This document shows, piece by piece, positions 24,705-32,443 of a stretch of DNA of 32,479 bases. The stretch is from NCBI GenBank assembly GCA_051892875.1, contig JBJFGR010000136.1:1-32479 (forward strand), in the 5' to 3' direction. Position 1 is the stretch's first letter, and each line of letters begins with the position of its first letter. Both the position numbers and the translations under genes were made by a program. The notes beneath the pieces were generated by a model. That model ran no database searches, had not been told where the DNA came from, and saw only the letters and a program-made list of their open reading frames with translations. Source of the stretch: JBJFGR01 sp051892875 (GTDB lineage: Bacteria; Pseudomonadota; Gammaproteobacteria; Enterobacterales; Succinivibrionaceae).

Positions 24705-26207
24705 ATGAAAAATTTTTTGAATATTAAAAATATAGAAAATGAAATGAAAGGATATCTAAGTGAAATTTATGGTCCTGAAGCATCATTCAGGGATGGACAA
24801 TTAGACGCCATAATAAAAACACTGACCAATAAATTTACACTAATTGTTCAAAAAACAGGATGGGGAAAGAGTCTTATTTATTTTTTTGTAACTAAGTATT
24901 TAAGAGAGAGAGGATATGCACCGACAATTATTGTAAGTCCATTAATTTCTTTAATGAATAATCAAAAAATGGCAGCCCAAAAATGTGGATTGACATGTGA
25001 AATAATAGATTATAATTCTATTAAAAATGGAAATTGGTATTTAAAAATTGAAAATGATGAAGTTGATATTATTTACATTACTCCTGAGCAATTAAATAAT
25101 AAAAATGTAAAAAATGTTTTAATCAATTCCATAAAGAAAGAAATATCTTTTTTTGTTATTGATGAAGCTCATTGTATTTCTGAATGGGGGCATGATTTTA
25201 GACCTGCTTTTTTAGAAATTAAGAACTTTATTAATCAAAATCTTATGTTAGATCGAAAAGTTCATTTATTAGCAACAACAGCTACTGCAAATGACGCTGT
25301 AATAAATGACTTAAAAGAACAATTTGATGAAAAAATAGAAGTTTTAAGGGGGCCATTAACTCGTGAATCATTATCAATAGACGTAATACCTGAGTTATCA
25401 TTGAGTGAAAGATATGCTTGGATTTATAATTTTATAAAAAAGGAAAAAGGTTCAGGAATTGTATATTGTTTAACAATTAGAGAAAGCAATAATTTGAAAA
25501 ATTATTTATCTCTTCAAGGTATAAATGTTCGTTCATATAATAGTAAAATTGAAAGTGGAGAAAGATTAGAAATTGAACAAGATTTTTATGATAATAAAAT
25601 TCAAGTATTAGTAGCAACTACAGCTCTAGGAATGGGATATGATAAACCTGATATATCATTTGTAATACATTTACAAAATCCAAAATCAATGCTGGAATAT
25701 TATCAGCAAATAGGTAGAGCAGGAAGAAGTATTCCTTGTTCTAAAGTAATTCTTATGTGTGGTAAAGAAGATGATAGAATTGCAAAATATTTTATAGAAC
25801 ATGCTGCTCCAGAACCTCAAATAATGAGAGATGTATTAAATTATATTGACCAATGTAAAGAGATAAAAATTTCACAACTTTTGAGTGCTTTTAATATAAA
25901 AAATTCAGAAATGGACAGTATTCTTAGACATCTTTTAGCGAGAAATCTTATATTAAAAAATGAAAAATCAGCGTATTCTAGAACTTTAAAAGAAGATGAT
26001 ATCGATAGTTATATTATTGAAAAAGATAAGATTAATAAGTTACGCTTAAAAAATAGAGAAGTTATAAAAAAATATACAAAATACGATGGTTGTTATATGG
26101 AATTTATTTCTAGAGAATTAAATGATCCTTATGCTAAGAAATGCGGAAAGTGTGCTAATTGTATAGGTAAACATACTGTTATAGATTTGTCATGTAATTC
26201 ATTGTAA
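24705..26207 (+). CDS. RecQ-family DNA helicase, defence-associated type
   Basis: This is a superfamily 2 helicase, expected to unwind DNA 3' to 5'. The 500 residues show the Q-motif region FRDGQLDAI (28-36), Walker A KTGWGKS (50-56, Trp in place of the usual Gly), DEAH (153-156) in VIDEAHCISEWGHDFRPAF, LLATTATAND (188-197), VATTALGMGYDKPDISFVIH, and motif VI QQIGRAGR (334-341). A zinc-binding end carries Cys463, Cys480, Cys483 and Cys486. There is no HRDC domain. AAGGA precedes the ATG. The stop TAA 26205-26207 is followed in the same frame by the PRTase gene. Fused RecQ-PRTase proteins are known to me from other bacteria, so this looks like a split member of that group. Confidence 0.9.
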   Translation: MKNFLNIKNIENEMKGYLSEIYGPEASFRDGQLDAIIKTLTNKFTLIVQKTGWGKSLIYFFVTKYLRERGYAPTIIVSPLISLMNNQKMAAQKCGLTCEIIDYNSIKNGNWYLKIENDEVDIIYITPEQLNNKNVKNVLINSIKKEISFFVIDEAHCISEWGHDFRPAFLEIKNFINQNLMLDRKVHLLATTATANDAVINDLKEQFDEKIEVLRGPLTRESLSIDVIPELSLSERYAWIYNFIKKEKGSGIVYCLTIRESNNLKNYLSLQGINVRSYNSKIESGERLEIEQDFYDNKIQVLVATTALGMGYDKPDISFVIHLQNPKSMLEYYQQIGRAGRSIPCSKVILMCGKEDDRIAKYFIEHAAPEPQIMRDVLNYIDQCKEIKISQLLSAFNIKNSEMDSILRHLLARNLILKNEKSAYSRTLKEDDIDSYIIEKDKINKLRLKNREVIKKYTKYDGCYMEFISRELNDPYAKKCGKCANCIGKHTVIDLSCNSL

Positions 26208-26240
26208 AAATCAAATGCATTTATTAATAAACCTTATACT

Positions 26241-26834
26241 GTGAATATAGAAAGTTGTGTGATTGTTCCAAGATTTAAGTATCCTGATAAAAAAAATATA
26301 TTAAAGAATCATATTAATAAAGATGGATTTTTCTTATCCAGATATAATATAGGATTAGGTGAATTTGTTGCAAAGGGAAAATATAAAAATAATCCTGCGT
26401 GTTTTGATACTATACTTGTTAACGAAATGGCGGAGATGATAAAATACTGTCAACAGAATCAATATGTTGTTTCAGAAAATCTAGTAATAGCTTATGTTCC
26501 GTCATTAAGACATGAAACATTGGTGAAAAATTTTGCTGAAAGATTAAGTAAGGTTTTGAATATTGAATGTGTAGCTATTCTAAAAAAAGATCATGAATCT
26601 AGACAACAGAAACTTATGCAAAATTCAGCTCTTCAATTTGCGAATATAAAAGATTCATTTATTATAGATAAGACATTGTCTTCAAAGGTGTATGGTAAGA
26701 ATGTATATCTTATTGATGATATGGTTGATTCTAAATGGACATTCACAGTTTGTGGTATATTATTACTAGATGAGGCAAAAGCGCAATCTGTTACACCTTT
26801 TGCTTTGGCAGATACTTCAATACAGGAAGATTAA
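26241..26834 (+). CDS. ComF-like phosphoribosyltransferase, C-terminal partner of the RecQ helicase
   Basis: The 197 residues carry a type I phosphoribosyltransferase domain. The PRPP loop is VYLIDDMVDSKWTFTV (155-170) with acidic Asp159-Asp160 and Lys165 where small Gly is usual. YVPSLRHETLVKNFAERLS and QNSALQF also match the domain found fused to RecQ helicases. Its frame is continuous with recQ: after TAA 26205 eleven sense codons lead to GTG 26241. No Shine-Dalgarno sequence precedes that GTG, so the start is uncertain; reinitiation or readthrough is possible. ATG of the DprA-like gene follows its stop with no gap. The substrate base is unknown. Confidence 0.8.
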   Translation: MNIESCVIVPRFKYPDKKNILKNHINKDGFFLSRYNIGLGEFVAKGKYKNNPACFDTILVNEMAEMIKYCQQNQYVVSENLVIAYVPSLRHETLVKNFAERLSKVLNIECVAILKKDHESRQQKLMQNSALQFANIKDSFIIDKTLSSKVYGKNVYLIDDMVDSKWTFTVCGILLLDEAKAQSVTPFALADTSIQED

Positions 26835-27977
26835 ATGAAAATTTCACAAAATGAATTAGTAACATTGTTACTTTGCTCAGATATCGCCTTAAGTGATAAG
26901 GAGAAGCCTTTATCTAATTTAGCTTATGATTTATTTGCTAGAGCTTTATATAAGGAAGGAAAACAACCATCTGATCTTTTTTCTTTATCAGAGAGTGAAA
27001 TTTTTGCTATATATCAAAATAATCAAAGTACGATTTTTAAGAAATGTCGAACTAAAGATTTTCATGAACGAATTCCATTATTATTAAAACGTCATCAACA
27101 ATTGATAATGCAATTATCAGAATATGAAAATGCTGGTATAAAAGTGCTTACAAGAGCGGATAAAGCAATTTATCCCAAAATTTTAAGGAGTAAATTATAT
27201 GGTGCTGGCATACCAATTCCTCCTGTAATATATTATGCTGGTAATTTATGTCTTTTAGATTCTGATAAGATTATTTCTATTGTCGGTTCAAGAAATTTAG
27301 AAAACGATATTGATGCGAAAAATTTTACAAAAATTTTTGTAAAGAAAGCAATTGAGGATGATTATATTATTTCTAGTGGCGGAGCAAAAGGTATAGATGA
27401 TTTTGCACTTAATACTGCAATAGAAGAAAATGGTAAATTTATTATAACCGTATCAGATAGTCTTGAAAAAAAAATAAAAGAACCCAAGATACGTAAGGCA
27501 TTAATGAGTAATAATGCTTTATATATGTCATTAGCAAATCCATTGGCTAGATTTGCTGGATATAATGCAATGGAAAGAAATAAAATTATTTACGCAATAG
27601 CAAAGTATTCTATGGTTGTTTCTTGTGATTATAAATTAAAAGAAAAAAATGGAAAGTCAATTATTGATAAAAACAAGGGAGGTACCTGGGTCGGCGCTAA
27701 TGAATGTTTTGAAAATAATTTATCAAAATTATTAGTTCGTTCTAACAAAGAATTAACTCCAAAAGGTAATAAAGCATTATTAGAAATGGTTAATGCAATA
27801 GAAATAGAAAATGATTGTATTTATAATAAAAATATATTTTCTAAAATATTAGAGGATGCCGAAAGGGCATCTTTATCGAAACCTCCAGTTATTTCGAGTA
27901 AAGAAGTAGCAAAAGATAATCACCAAAGTATTCAAACAGATTTATTTGGTAATGAAATTGAATCTAAACTCATCTGA
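26835..27977 (+). CDS. DprA-like SLOG-domain protein
   Basis: DprA proteins load RecA on incoming single-stranded DNA during transformation. This diverged member has 380 residues, with an N-terminal helical domain (about 1-100) and a Rossmann-like SLOG domain (about 110-300). The domain shows IVGSRN (Gly151-Ser152-Arg153), SSGGAKGIDDFALNTAIEE (Gly182 to Asp188), AMERNKIIYAIAKYSMVV (RN at 248-249) and GGTWVGANE (282-290). The tail ends QTDLFGNEIE. It starts directly after the PRTase stop (TAAATG). Operon with a RecQ and a PRTase, rather than housekeeping genes, argues for a conflict or DNA-sensing role, not natural competence. Confidence 0.85.
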   Translation: MKISQNELVTLLLCSDIALSDKEKPLSNLAYDLFARALYKEGKQPSDLFSLSESEIFAIYQNNQSTIFKKCRTKDFHERIPLLLKRHQQLIMQLSEYENAGIKVLTRADKAIYPKILRSKLYGAGIPIPPVIYYAGNLCLLDSDKIISIVGSRNLENDIDAKNFTKIFVKKAIEDDYIISSGGAKGIDDFALNTAIEENGKFIITVSDSLEKKIKEPKIRKALMSNNALYMSLANPLARFAGYNAMERNKIIYAIAKYSMVVSCDYKLKEKNGKSIIDKNKGGTWVGANECFENNLSKLLVRSNKELTPKGNKALLEMVNAIEIENDCIYNKNIFSKILEDAERASLSKPPVISSKEVAKDNHQSIQTDLFGNEIESKLI

Positions 27978-28082
27978 GAGTAGGTGACGCCGAGAGTGAA
28001 CGCACATGGGGTGCGTAACTTCCTTCTATCCTCTGTGATAGGGGAACTATTAATACTTAGTAATCCTATTACGTGTTTCTTT
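27974..28082 (+). ncRNA. Candidate structured RNA or 3' UTR element after the DprA-like gene
   Basis: In a roughly 30% G+C setting, about 75 bases here are near half G+C. The patch starts at the DprA-like stop and forms ACGCAC/GTGCGT (28000-28016, loop ATGGG), extended across a 3x3 internal loop by GAG/TTC. A second stem is CTTCTATC/GATAGGGG (28023-28044, loop CTCTGT, two G-U). A weaker TAATA/TATTA hairpin follows. The stem-loops are not followed by a clear U-tract. No RNA family was recognised. The opening CTGAGAGTAGGTGACGCC resembles the 3' segment of 5S rRNA. Confidence 0.45.
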
Positions 28083-28178
28083 TAAAATCGATAATTGATT
28101 TAATATTCCTGCTTAATTTGTTAGTTTAAATTTTATCATTTTTAGGTATTTTTATGTTGACACTATCAATATAATTAA

Positions 28179-28227
28179 AAGCAAGAATACTTTAATTTAA
28201 AAAGTGTACTCTTGCTTGTTTTATTTT
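28179..28227 (+). terminator. Terminator of the RecQ-PRTase-DprA operon
   Basis: AAGCAAGA and TCTTGCTT form an 8-bp stem, extended by three more pairs after a mismatch, followed by GTTTTATTTT. It lies between the operon and the converging 84-codon gene and may serve both. Confidence 0.7.
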
Positions 28228-28259
28228 GGTATTACAATATTACGTTGCTTTTAATACAT

Positions 28260-28514
28260 TTAATCATCCTTATCTAGATCAAAAAGGATATCTTCAATAA
28301 TTTCTTCATCGAACTCTTTATATAATTCCTTTATAATGTTTCTTTTATCAGGGTGACGTAAGATAATGTTGTTAATATCGAAATAATCATCGTTTTCATA
28401 ATCATCATTATAATCAAGATCTTCAAGCTCTACATTTTGGTTTTCTTCGATTTGAATATTATCGCTAGAGTGTTCATTTTGAGAAAGTTGTACGTTGTTT
28501 TTAAAAATTTTCAT
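28260..28514 (-). CDS. Small, highly acidic protein of unknown function
   Basis: The 84 residues include roughly 26 Asp or Glu against about eight Lys or Arg, with clusters such as LEDLDYNDDYENDDYFD. The C-terminal half looks helical (NIIKELYKEFDEEIIEDILF). There is no signal peptide or membrane segment. ATG 28514 is preceded by AAGGA at about 9 bases, so the gene is probably real. It lies between the RecQ-PRTase-DprA operon and the WYL gene, on the opposite strand. I recognise no family. Extreme acidity in a small protein is seen in DNA-mimic and antitoxin-like proteins, but that is only a suggestion. Confidence 0.65.
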   Translation of the reverse strand: MKIFKNNVQLSQNEHSSDNIQIEENQNVELEDLDYNDDYENDDYFDINNIILRHPDKRNIIKELYKEFDEEIIEDILFDLDKDD

Positions 28515-28936
28515 AGTAAGGTTCCTTATAATTTAATCAAGTTTAAATATTGCAAAATATCCTAGCAAAATATAAACAACTATTTTTGTAGAGAATAATT
28601 TTATTACCATTGGTTTTTCCGAACTAAAGTAAGATATCTACTATTTCTGTTTTATTCCTCTCTGAGGAAGTATTTGAGTAAAATGTTTGTTTTTGCACAT
28701 ATTAAAATCCTCAAAATAGTTTATTTTTAATAAATGTTATTGATTTATAATCTAAAATTTTTAGGTTTAACTAATTATTTCTTTATATAGTAATTTCTTA
28801 AAATTTGGAATTTTAAATTTTATATGCGAGAAAAAATCATATGCAATAATATAAAATAATAAAATGTGAGGAATATTTAAAAGTGTAGTTGTACAAAGTT
28901 GTTTTATATTATTTATGATAAAATCATATACACAAA

Positions 28937-28954
28937 ATATGTAAGATATGTAAG
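28937..28954. repeat. Tandem 9-bp repeat just upstream of the WYL gene
   Basis: ATATGTAAG occurs twice head to tail (28937-28945 and 28946-28954), ending 18 bp before the start codon. It may be an operator half-site pair, but A+T-rich chance is possible. The rest of 28515-28936 holds no supported gene, only a short TTCCTC/GAGGAA hairpin at 28655-28669. Confidence 0.5.
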
Positions 28955-28972
28955 GCATATGGTGGTAATTTT

Positions 28973-31900
28973 ATGGGTAGTTCTAAAATAGGTAAGGATA
29001 AATTAAGAGGCTACATTCGTGATTTATGTATAAATTGTCATAAACTTAGAAAGGACTATTATGATTTGTATAAAAATGGTCATATTTCAGATATGATAAA
29101 AATTATAAGTGATCTTTTAGGAGAAGAACCTCTAAAGGATGCTGATCTAAAATTATCAACTACTCCATCTGTAATTTCATCCAATATTTTGTTTTCTTTT
29201 CATTATGGATGCAGTAATTTTTCCCATATTTTGTTTTTGTATACTGTGATTTTTAAAATACAAGAACTTTGTTCAAATCGAGATGAATTAAGTGAAAAAT
29301 TTATCCGAACTGATGAACTTAATCATATTTATTTTTTTAATTCAAATTTTAAGATAGGAGATGAGATACCTACGTATGAAGAAGATATTGTAGATAATTC
29401 GCAAAAAAGAATTCTTAAAAAAAATTTGTATAAAGATTCTTTAGTGACAGTTGGTGTATATAGTAATACTAAAGAATTCATTAAATATTTATGTGGTAAA
29501 AATAAAAATATTTCGCCTCGAATATATGAATACATTGATATAGCACTTAGATATGGATTTATAAAAAAGATTGATGCCCATAAAAAGATATCTAGAAAAG
29601 ATAATAATGGTACTAAATATGAGTATACTCAAATTACTACCTCTAGGATATTAGATATAGTTGAAGATGACGGTTTGATAGTGGAGTTTATTCATTTTCT
29701 TCGTGTATTTAGTTTTACTGAGCCTTTAGGTTTTATTGGCGTACGTATTTTCTGGTATTTTAAAGGGATTCTGGATAAGAAATATATGCCTTCCAATATA
29801 TTTCGTCAGAAAAATATTTTTTTGACCCAGACTTTGGATGATGATATTTTAGCTGAATTACTAGAAGCTATGCATAAAGGATATGTCGTAGAGTTTAAAT
29901 CTTTTGAAATTGAGTCATATCAGCAAAGAACATCACCTTATCCATTTAAAGCAATACCTCTTTTTATAACCGTTAGCACAAGAACAGGGAAGCGTTATGG
30001 AATTTTTCTTGATTATGAAACCCATGATGAAAGTGATAGAATTTTTTATATAAGGTTAGATCAAATATCTGATGTGGCTATACTAAAAAATAAGGATTTA
30101 TTTGTCAAATTTTCAGATTTGGAGTTTTTTAAACAACAGAATATCATTTCACTTCAAGATTGGAAAAAATACCGTTCTAATTTAATAAAACAAAAAAAAT
30201 CTTTTGGTAGTAGAGTTTCTAATATTGAAAAGAGACATGAAGTTAAAATAACTCTAAAACTTAAAAAGGATGAAAAGATAAATGAATATCTATATGTTCC
30301 AAATAGACTTAGAAGGGAGTTTGCATCTGATTTAGAATTTTTGTATGAGGTTTCTGAAGAACAATATAATGATACTCTTCCTTATACACACATTATTCGC
30401 ATTATTATAACTGATGCCGATGAGTTACAAAGTTGGTTAAAAACATATATTGGACGCATTATAAGAATTGAGTGTGATACACATGGTTTTGGTAACACAG
30501 TGTTACAAGAACGATATATAAATGATATTCTAAAATTATGCAGAATGTATAATATACCAGTAGATATAAATAATTTTAATGACACATGGAATAATGGAAC
30601 TAATATAGATATAGGAACTAATAAAAATAATCAGCGTGAATTTACCAATAGTTTATGGAAAGATAAGAAAAATTATTATAAAAAAATTAATAATGAAACA
30701 TTTTCATTAGAATATTTAGTATTTATTACACTTATATGCACTAAATGTAAAAATATGACTTTAACACAACTTAAATTGTACTTAAAAGAAAATGAAGAGT
30801 TATATCATTTTAATGCATCTAAAGTAATTTCTAATCTTCACAATGAAGGAGCGCTAATATTTAGCTATAAAAGAGATCTAATTGAGAATTATATAGATCC
30901 TAAAAATAAAGATATATTTAATGATTTGATTAATGAATATTTAGACGAAAAAAAATATGAAAATCAAAATGATAGTGATAAATATTTTAATGAAAATTAT
31001 ATTCCCGAAGATTTTTTGAGAAGAAAAATCATTGAATGTACAAATGAGGAAAATCATTTATTTAAATTCGCATCTGCAGATGATTCTGTAGGTGAAAATT
31101 TTATTCCGAGTGACGATGCTTTTAGGATGTTTTCTAAGAATTTTACAGATGAAGAAAAAATAATAGTAAATCATCCATTTTGTAAGAATTTTAAAAGTAT
31201 ACCTTTTACTGATTATGATTGTAGGTGGCTTTTGTCAGTATTGAATCATCCAAGAGCATCAATGTTTATTTATCCTAAAGTAGTCGAAAAATTAAAAGAT
31301 ATTCTAAAAAAAGAAGGAATAGAATCATTATTTAATGATGAAGATTTTTACTATTATGATCGTGATAAATATGGAGAATGTGATGTTGAATATCTATCTA
31401 GAAAAAAGATCTTAAATAGCGAAATTAATGTTCTTGATAATATTAGAAACTATTATTATGAATTAATGTATAAAGCTGACTTAGTAGCAAAAGAAAGAGG
31501 ATGTTTTCCGAGTGTTGAAGGATTAATGGAGATAACATATGATTCATATGCCAATAATAGTGGTGTAACTAAAGTATTAGTATACCCCGTAAAACTTGAA
31601 TATGATTTGCACAATGATAATACGAGAATATTTGGTATAAAATTAGAAGAAGTTAATTTAGGTTCGAAATATGTATATAAGCCTAAATTTTTGCAGATTG
31701 TTTTAAAAACTATACTTGATATTAATGCATCAGTAAAAGCAAAAGATTTGCTGGCAATAAGTGATAAAACAATACCTTTAATGACAGATGAAGGGTATAA
31801 GGAATTTAAAAAAATTTTTGATTGTATTAGTAATGATATTATTGAACCAGCAATGATTATGTTAAAGGTAGATGAAAGAAAAGATTTTAGATCAACACTT

Positions 31901-32293
31901 GAAAGATTTACTTTAGGTATTTCATCATATAAATGTTGGAATGCAAAAAGTCCTTTTGAAAAAGATGTTCAATATTTGGTAATTATTTTTACTTGGAATG
32001 ATTGGCTTCAAATAGTTAACAAAATATTGAATTCAGGAGCTAATGTTGAGATTGTTGATTTTTGTGAGGTTAAACAAAAATTTGAAAAACTTGATAAAAA
32101 ACATTCAAGCGGTCAATTTAAAGATGAATATAAAGCTTTTCAAACAATGATTAATAAAAACATTGAGATAATTAAGAATTATTATCCAGATATCTTTCCA
32201 TTAGAATATATTCAGCAGAAAACAAGCATAATAAAAAATTTCATAATTGGAAGAATAAGAAGACAAATTGAGTGTATGGAACAACAAAAATAA
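28973..32293 (+). CDS. Large tandem WYL-WCX protein, probable defence regulator or effector
   Basis: The 1106 residues read as two WYL units in one chain. Unit one has a helical and wHTH-like region (about 1-280), a WYL domain (about 293-365; KAIPLFITVSTRTGKRYGIF, then IRLDQISDV) and a WCX domain (about 422-497; VPNRLRREFA, then LQSWLKTYIGRIIRIECD). Unit two has a wHTH-like stretch (from about 577), SIPFTDYDCRWLLSVLNHPR (from about 739), a WYL domain (about 868-900; VLVYPVKLEYD) and a WCX domain (about 960-1030; TLERFTLGISSYK, then VQYLVIIFTWNDW). WYL domains bind ligands, often nucleotides or nucleic acid, and regulate bacterial defence. GGTGG precedes ATG 28973. Base composition is A+T-rich. 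Partner genes probably lie downstream of the window. Confidence 0.75.
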   Translation: MGSSKIGKDKLRGYIRDLCINCHKLRKDYYDLYKNGHISDMIKIISDLLGEEPLKDADLKLSTTPSVISSNILFSFHYGCSNFSHILFLYTVIFKIQELCSNRDELSEKFIRTDELNHIYFFNSNFKIGDEIPTYEEDIVDNSQKRILKKNLYKDSLVTVGVYSNTKEFIKYLCGKNKNISPRIYEYIDIALRYGFIKKIDAHKKISRKDNNGTKYEYTQITTSRILDIVEDDGLIVEFIHFLRVFSFTEPLGFIGVRIFWYFKGILDKKYMPSNIFRQKNIFLTQTLDDDILAELLEAMHKGYVVEFKSFEIESYQQRTSPYPFKAIPLFITVSTRTGKRYGIFLDYETHDESDRIFYIRLDQISDVAILKNKDLFVKFSDLEFFKQQNIISLQDWKKYRSNLIKQKKSFGSRVSNIEKRHEVKITLKLKKDEKINEYLYVPNRLRREFASDLEFLYEVSEEQYNDTLPYTHIIRIIITDADELQSWLKTYIGRIIRIECDTHGFGNTVLQERYINDILKLCRMYNIPVDINNFNDTWNNGTNIDIGTNKNNQREFTNSLWKDKKNYYKKINNETFSLEYLVFITLICTKCKNMTLTQLKLYLKENEELYHFNASKVISNLHNEGALIFSYKRDLIENYIDPKNKDIFNDLINEYLDEKKYENQNDSDKYFNENYIPEDFLRRKIIECTNEENHLFKFASADDSVGENFIPSDDAFRMFSKNFTDEEKIIVNHPFCKNFKSIPFTDYDCRWLLSVLNHPRASMFIYPKVVEKLKDILKKEGIESLFNDEDFYYYDRDKYGECDVEYLSRKKILNSEINVLDNIRNYYYELMYKADLVAKERGCFPSVEGLMEITYDSYANNSGVTKVLVYPVKLEYDLHNDNTRIFGIKLEEVNLGSKYVYKPKFLQIVLKTILDINASVKAKDLLAISDKTIPLMTDEGYKEFKKIFDCISNDIIEPAMIMLKVDERKDFRSTLERFTLGISSYKCWNAKSPFEKDVQYLVIIFTWNDWLQIVNKILNSGANVEIVDFCEVKQKFEKLDKKHSSGQFKDEYKAFQTMINKNIEIIKNYYPDIFPLEYIQQKTSIIKNFIIGRIRRQIECMEQQK

Positions 32294-32307
32294 TAGCTTT
32301 ATTTTAT

Positions 32308-32327
32308 TTTTCAACCATGGTTGAAAA
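32308..32327. repeat. Perfect 20-bp palindrome between the WYL gene and the next gene
   Basis: TTTTCAACCATGGTTGAAAA is its own reverse complement. It lies 15 bp after the WYL stop and about 117 bp before the next ATG. A hairpin would have no loop of its own, so an operator for a dimeric regulator is as likely as a terminator. Confidence 0.7.
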
Positions 32328-32443
32328 TAATAGATAGATAAATTTTAAGTAAAATATATACATGCACTGAGAATAATAATTACAGTGCTTGAAAAAATGT
32401 TTAAAAGTTTTTATCAACATTAGCTTTATATAAGGAAATTAAA

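Noticed and set aside
26835..27977. Housekeeping dprA/smf for natural transformation
   Set aside because: The sequence is diverged from ordinary DprA, and the operon context with RecQ and a PRTase does not match the usual dprA neighbours (for example def, fmt, topA or smg).
27974..27991. Similarity of CTGAGAGTAGGTGACGCC to the 3' end of 5S rRNA
   Set aside because: Not called as an rRNA gene: the match is short, its start overlaps the DprA-like coding end, and the 5' portion and closing helix of 5S are absent.
28767..28958. Minus-strand open frame of 63 codons upstream of the WYL gene
   Set aside because: Very A+T-rich, hydrophobic by composition, without a ribosome binding site or similarity that I recognise. 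It covers the probable promoter of the WYL gene.
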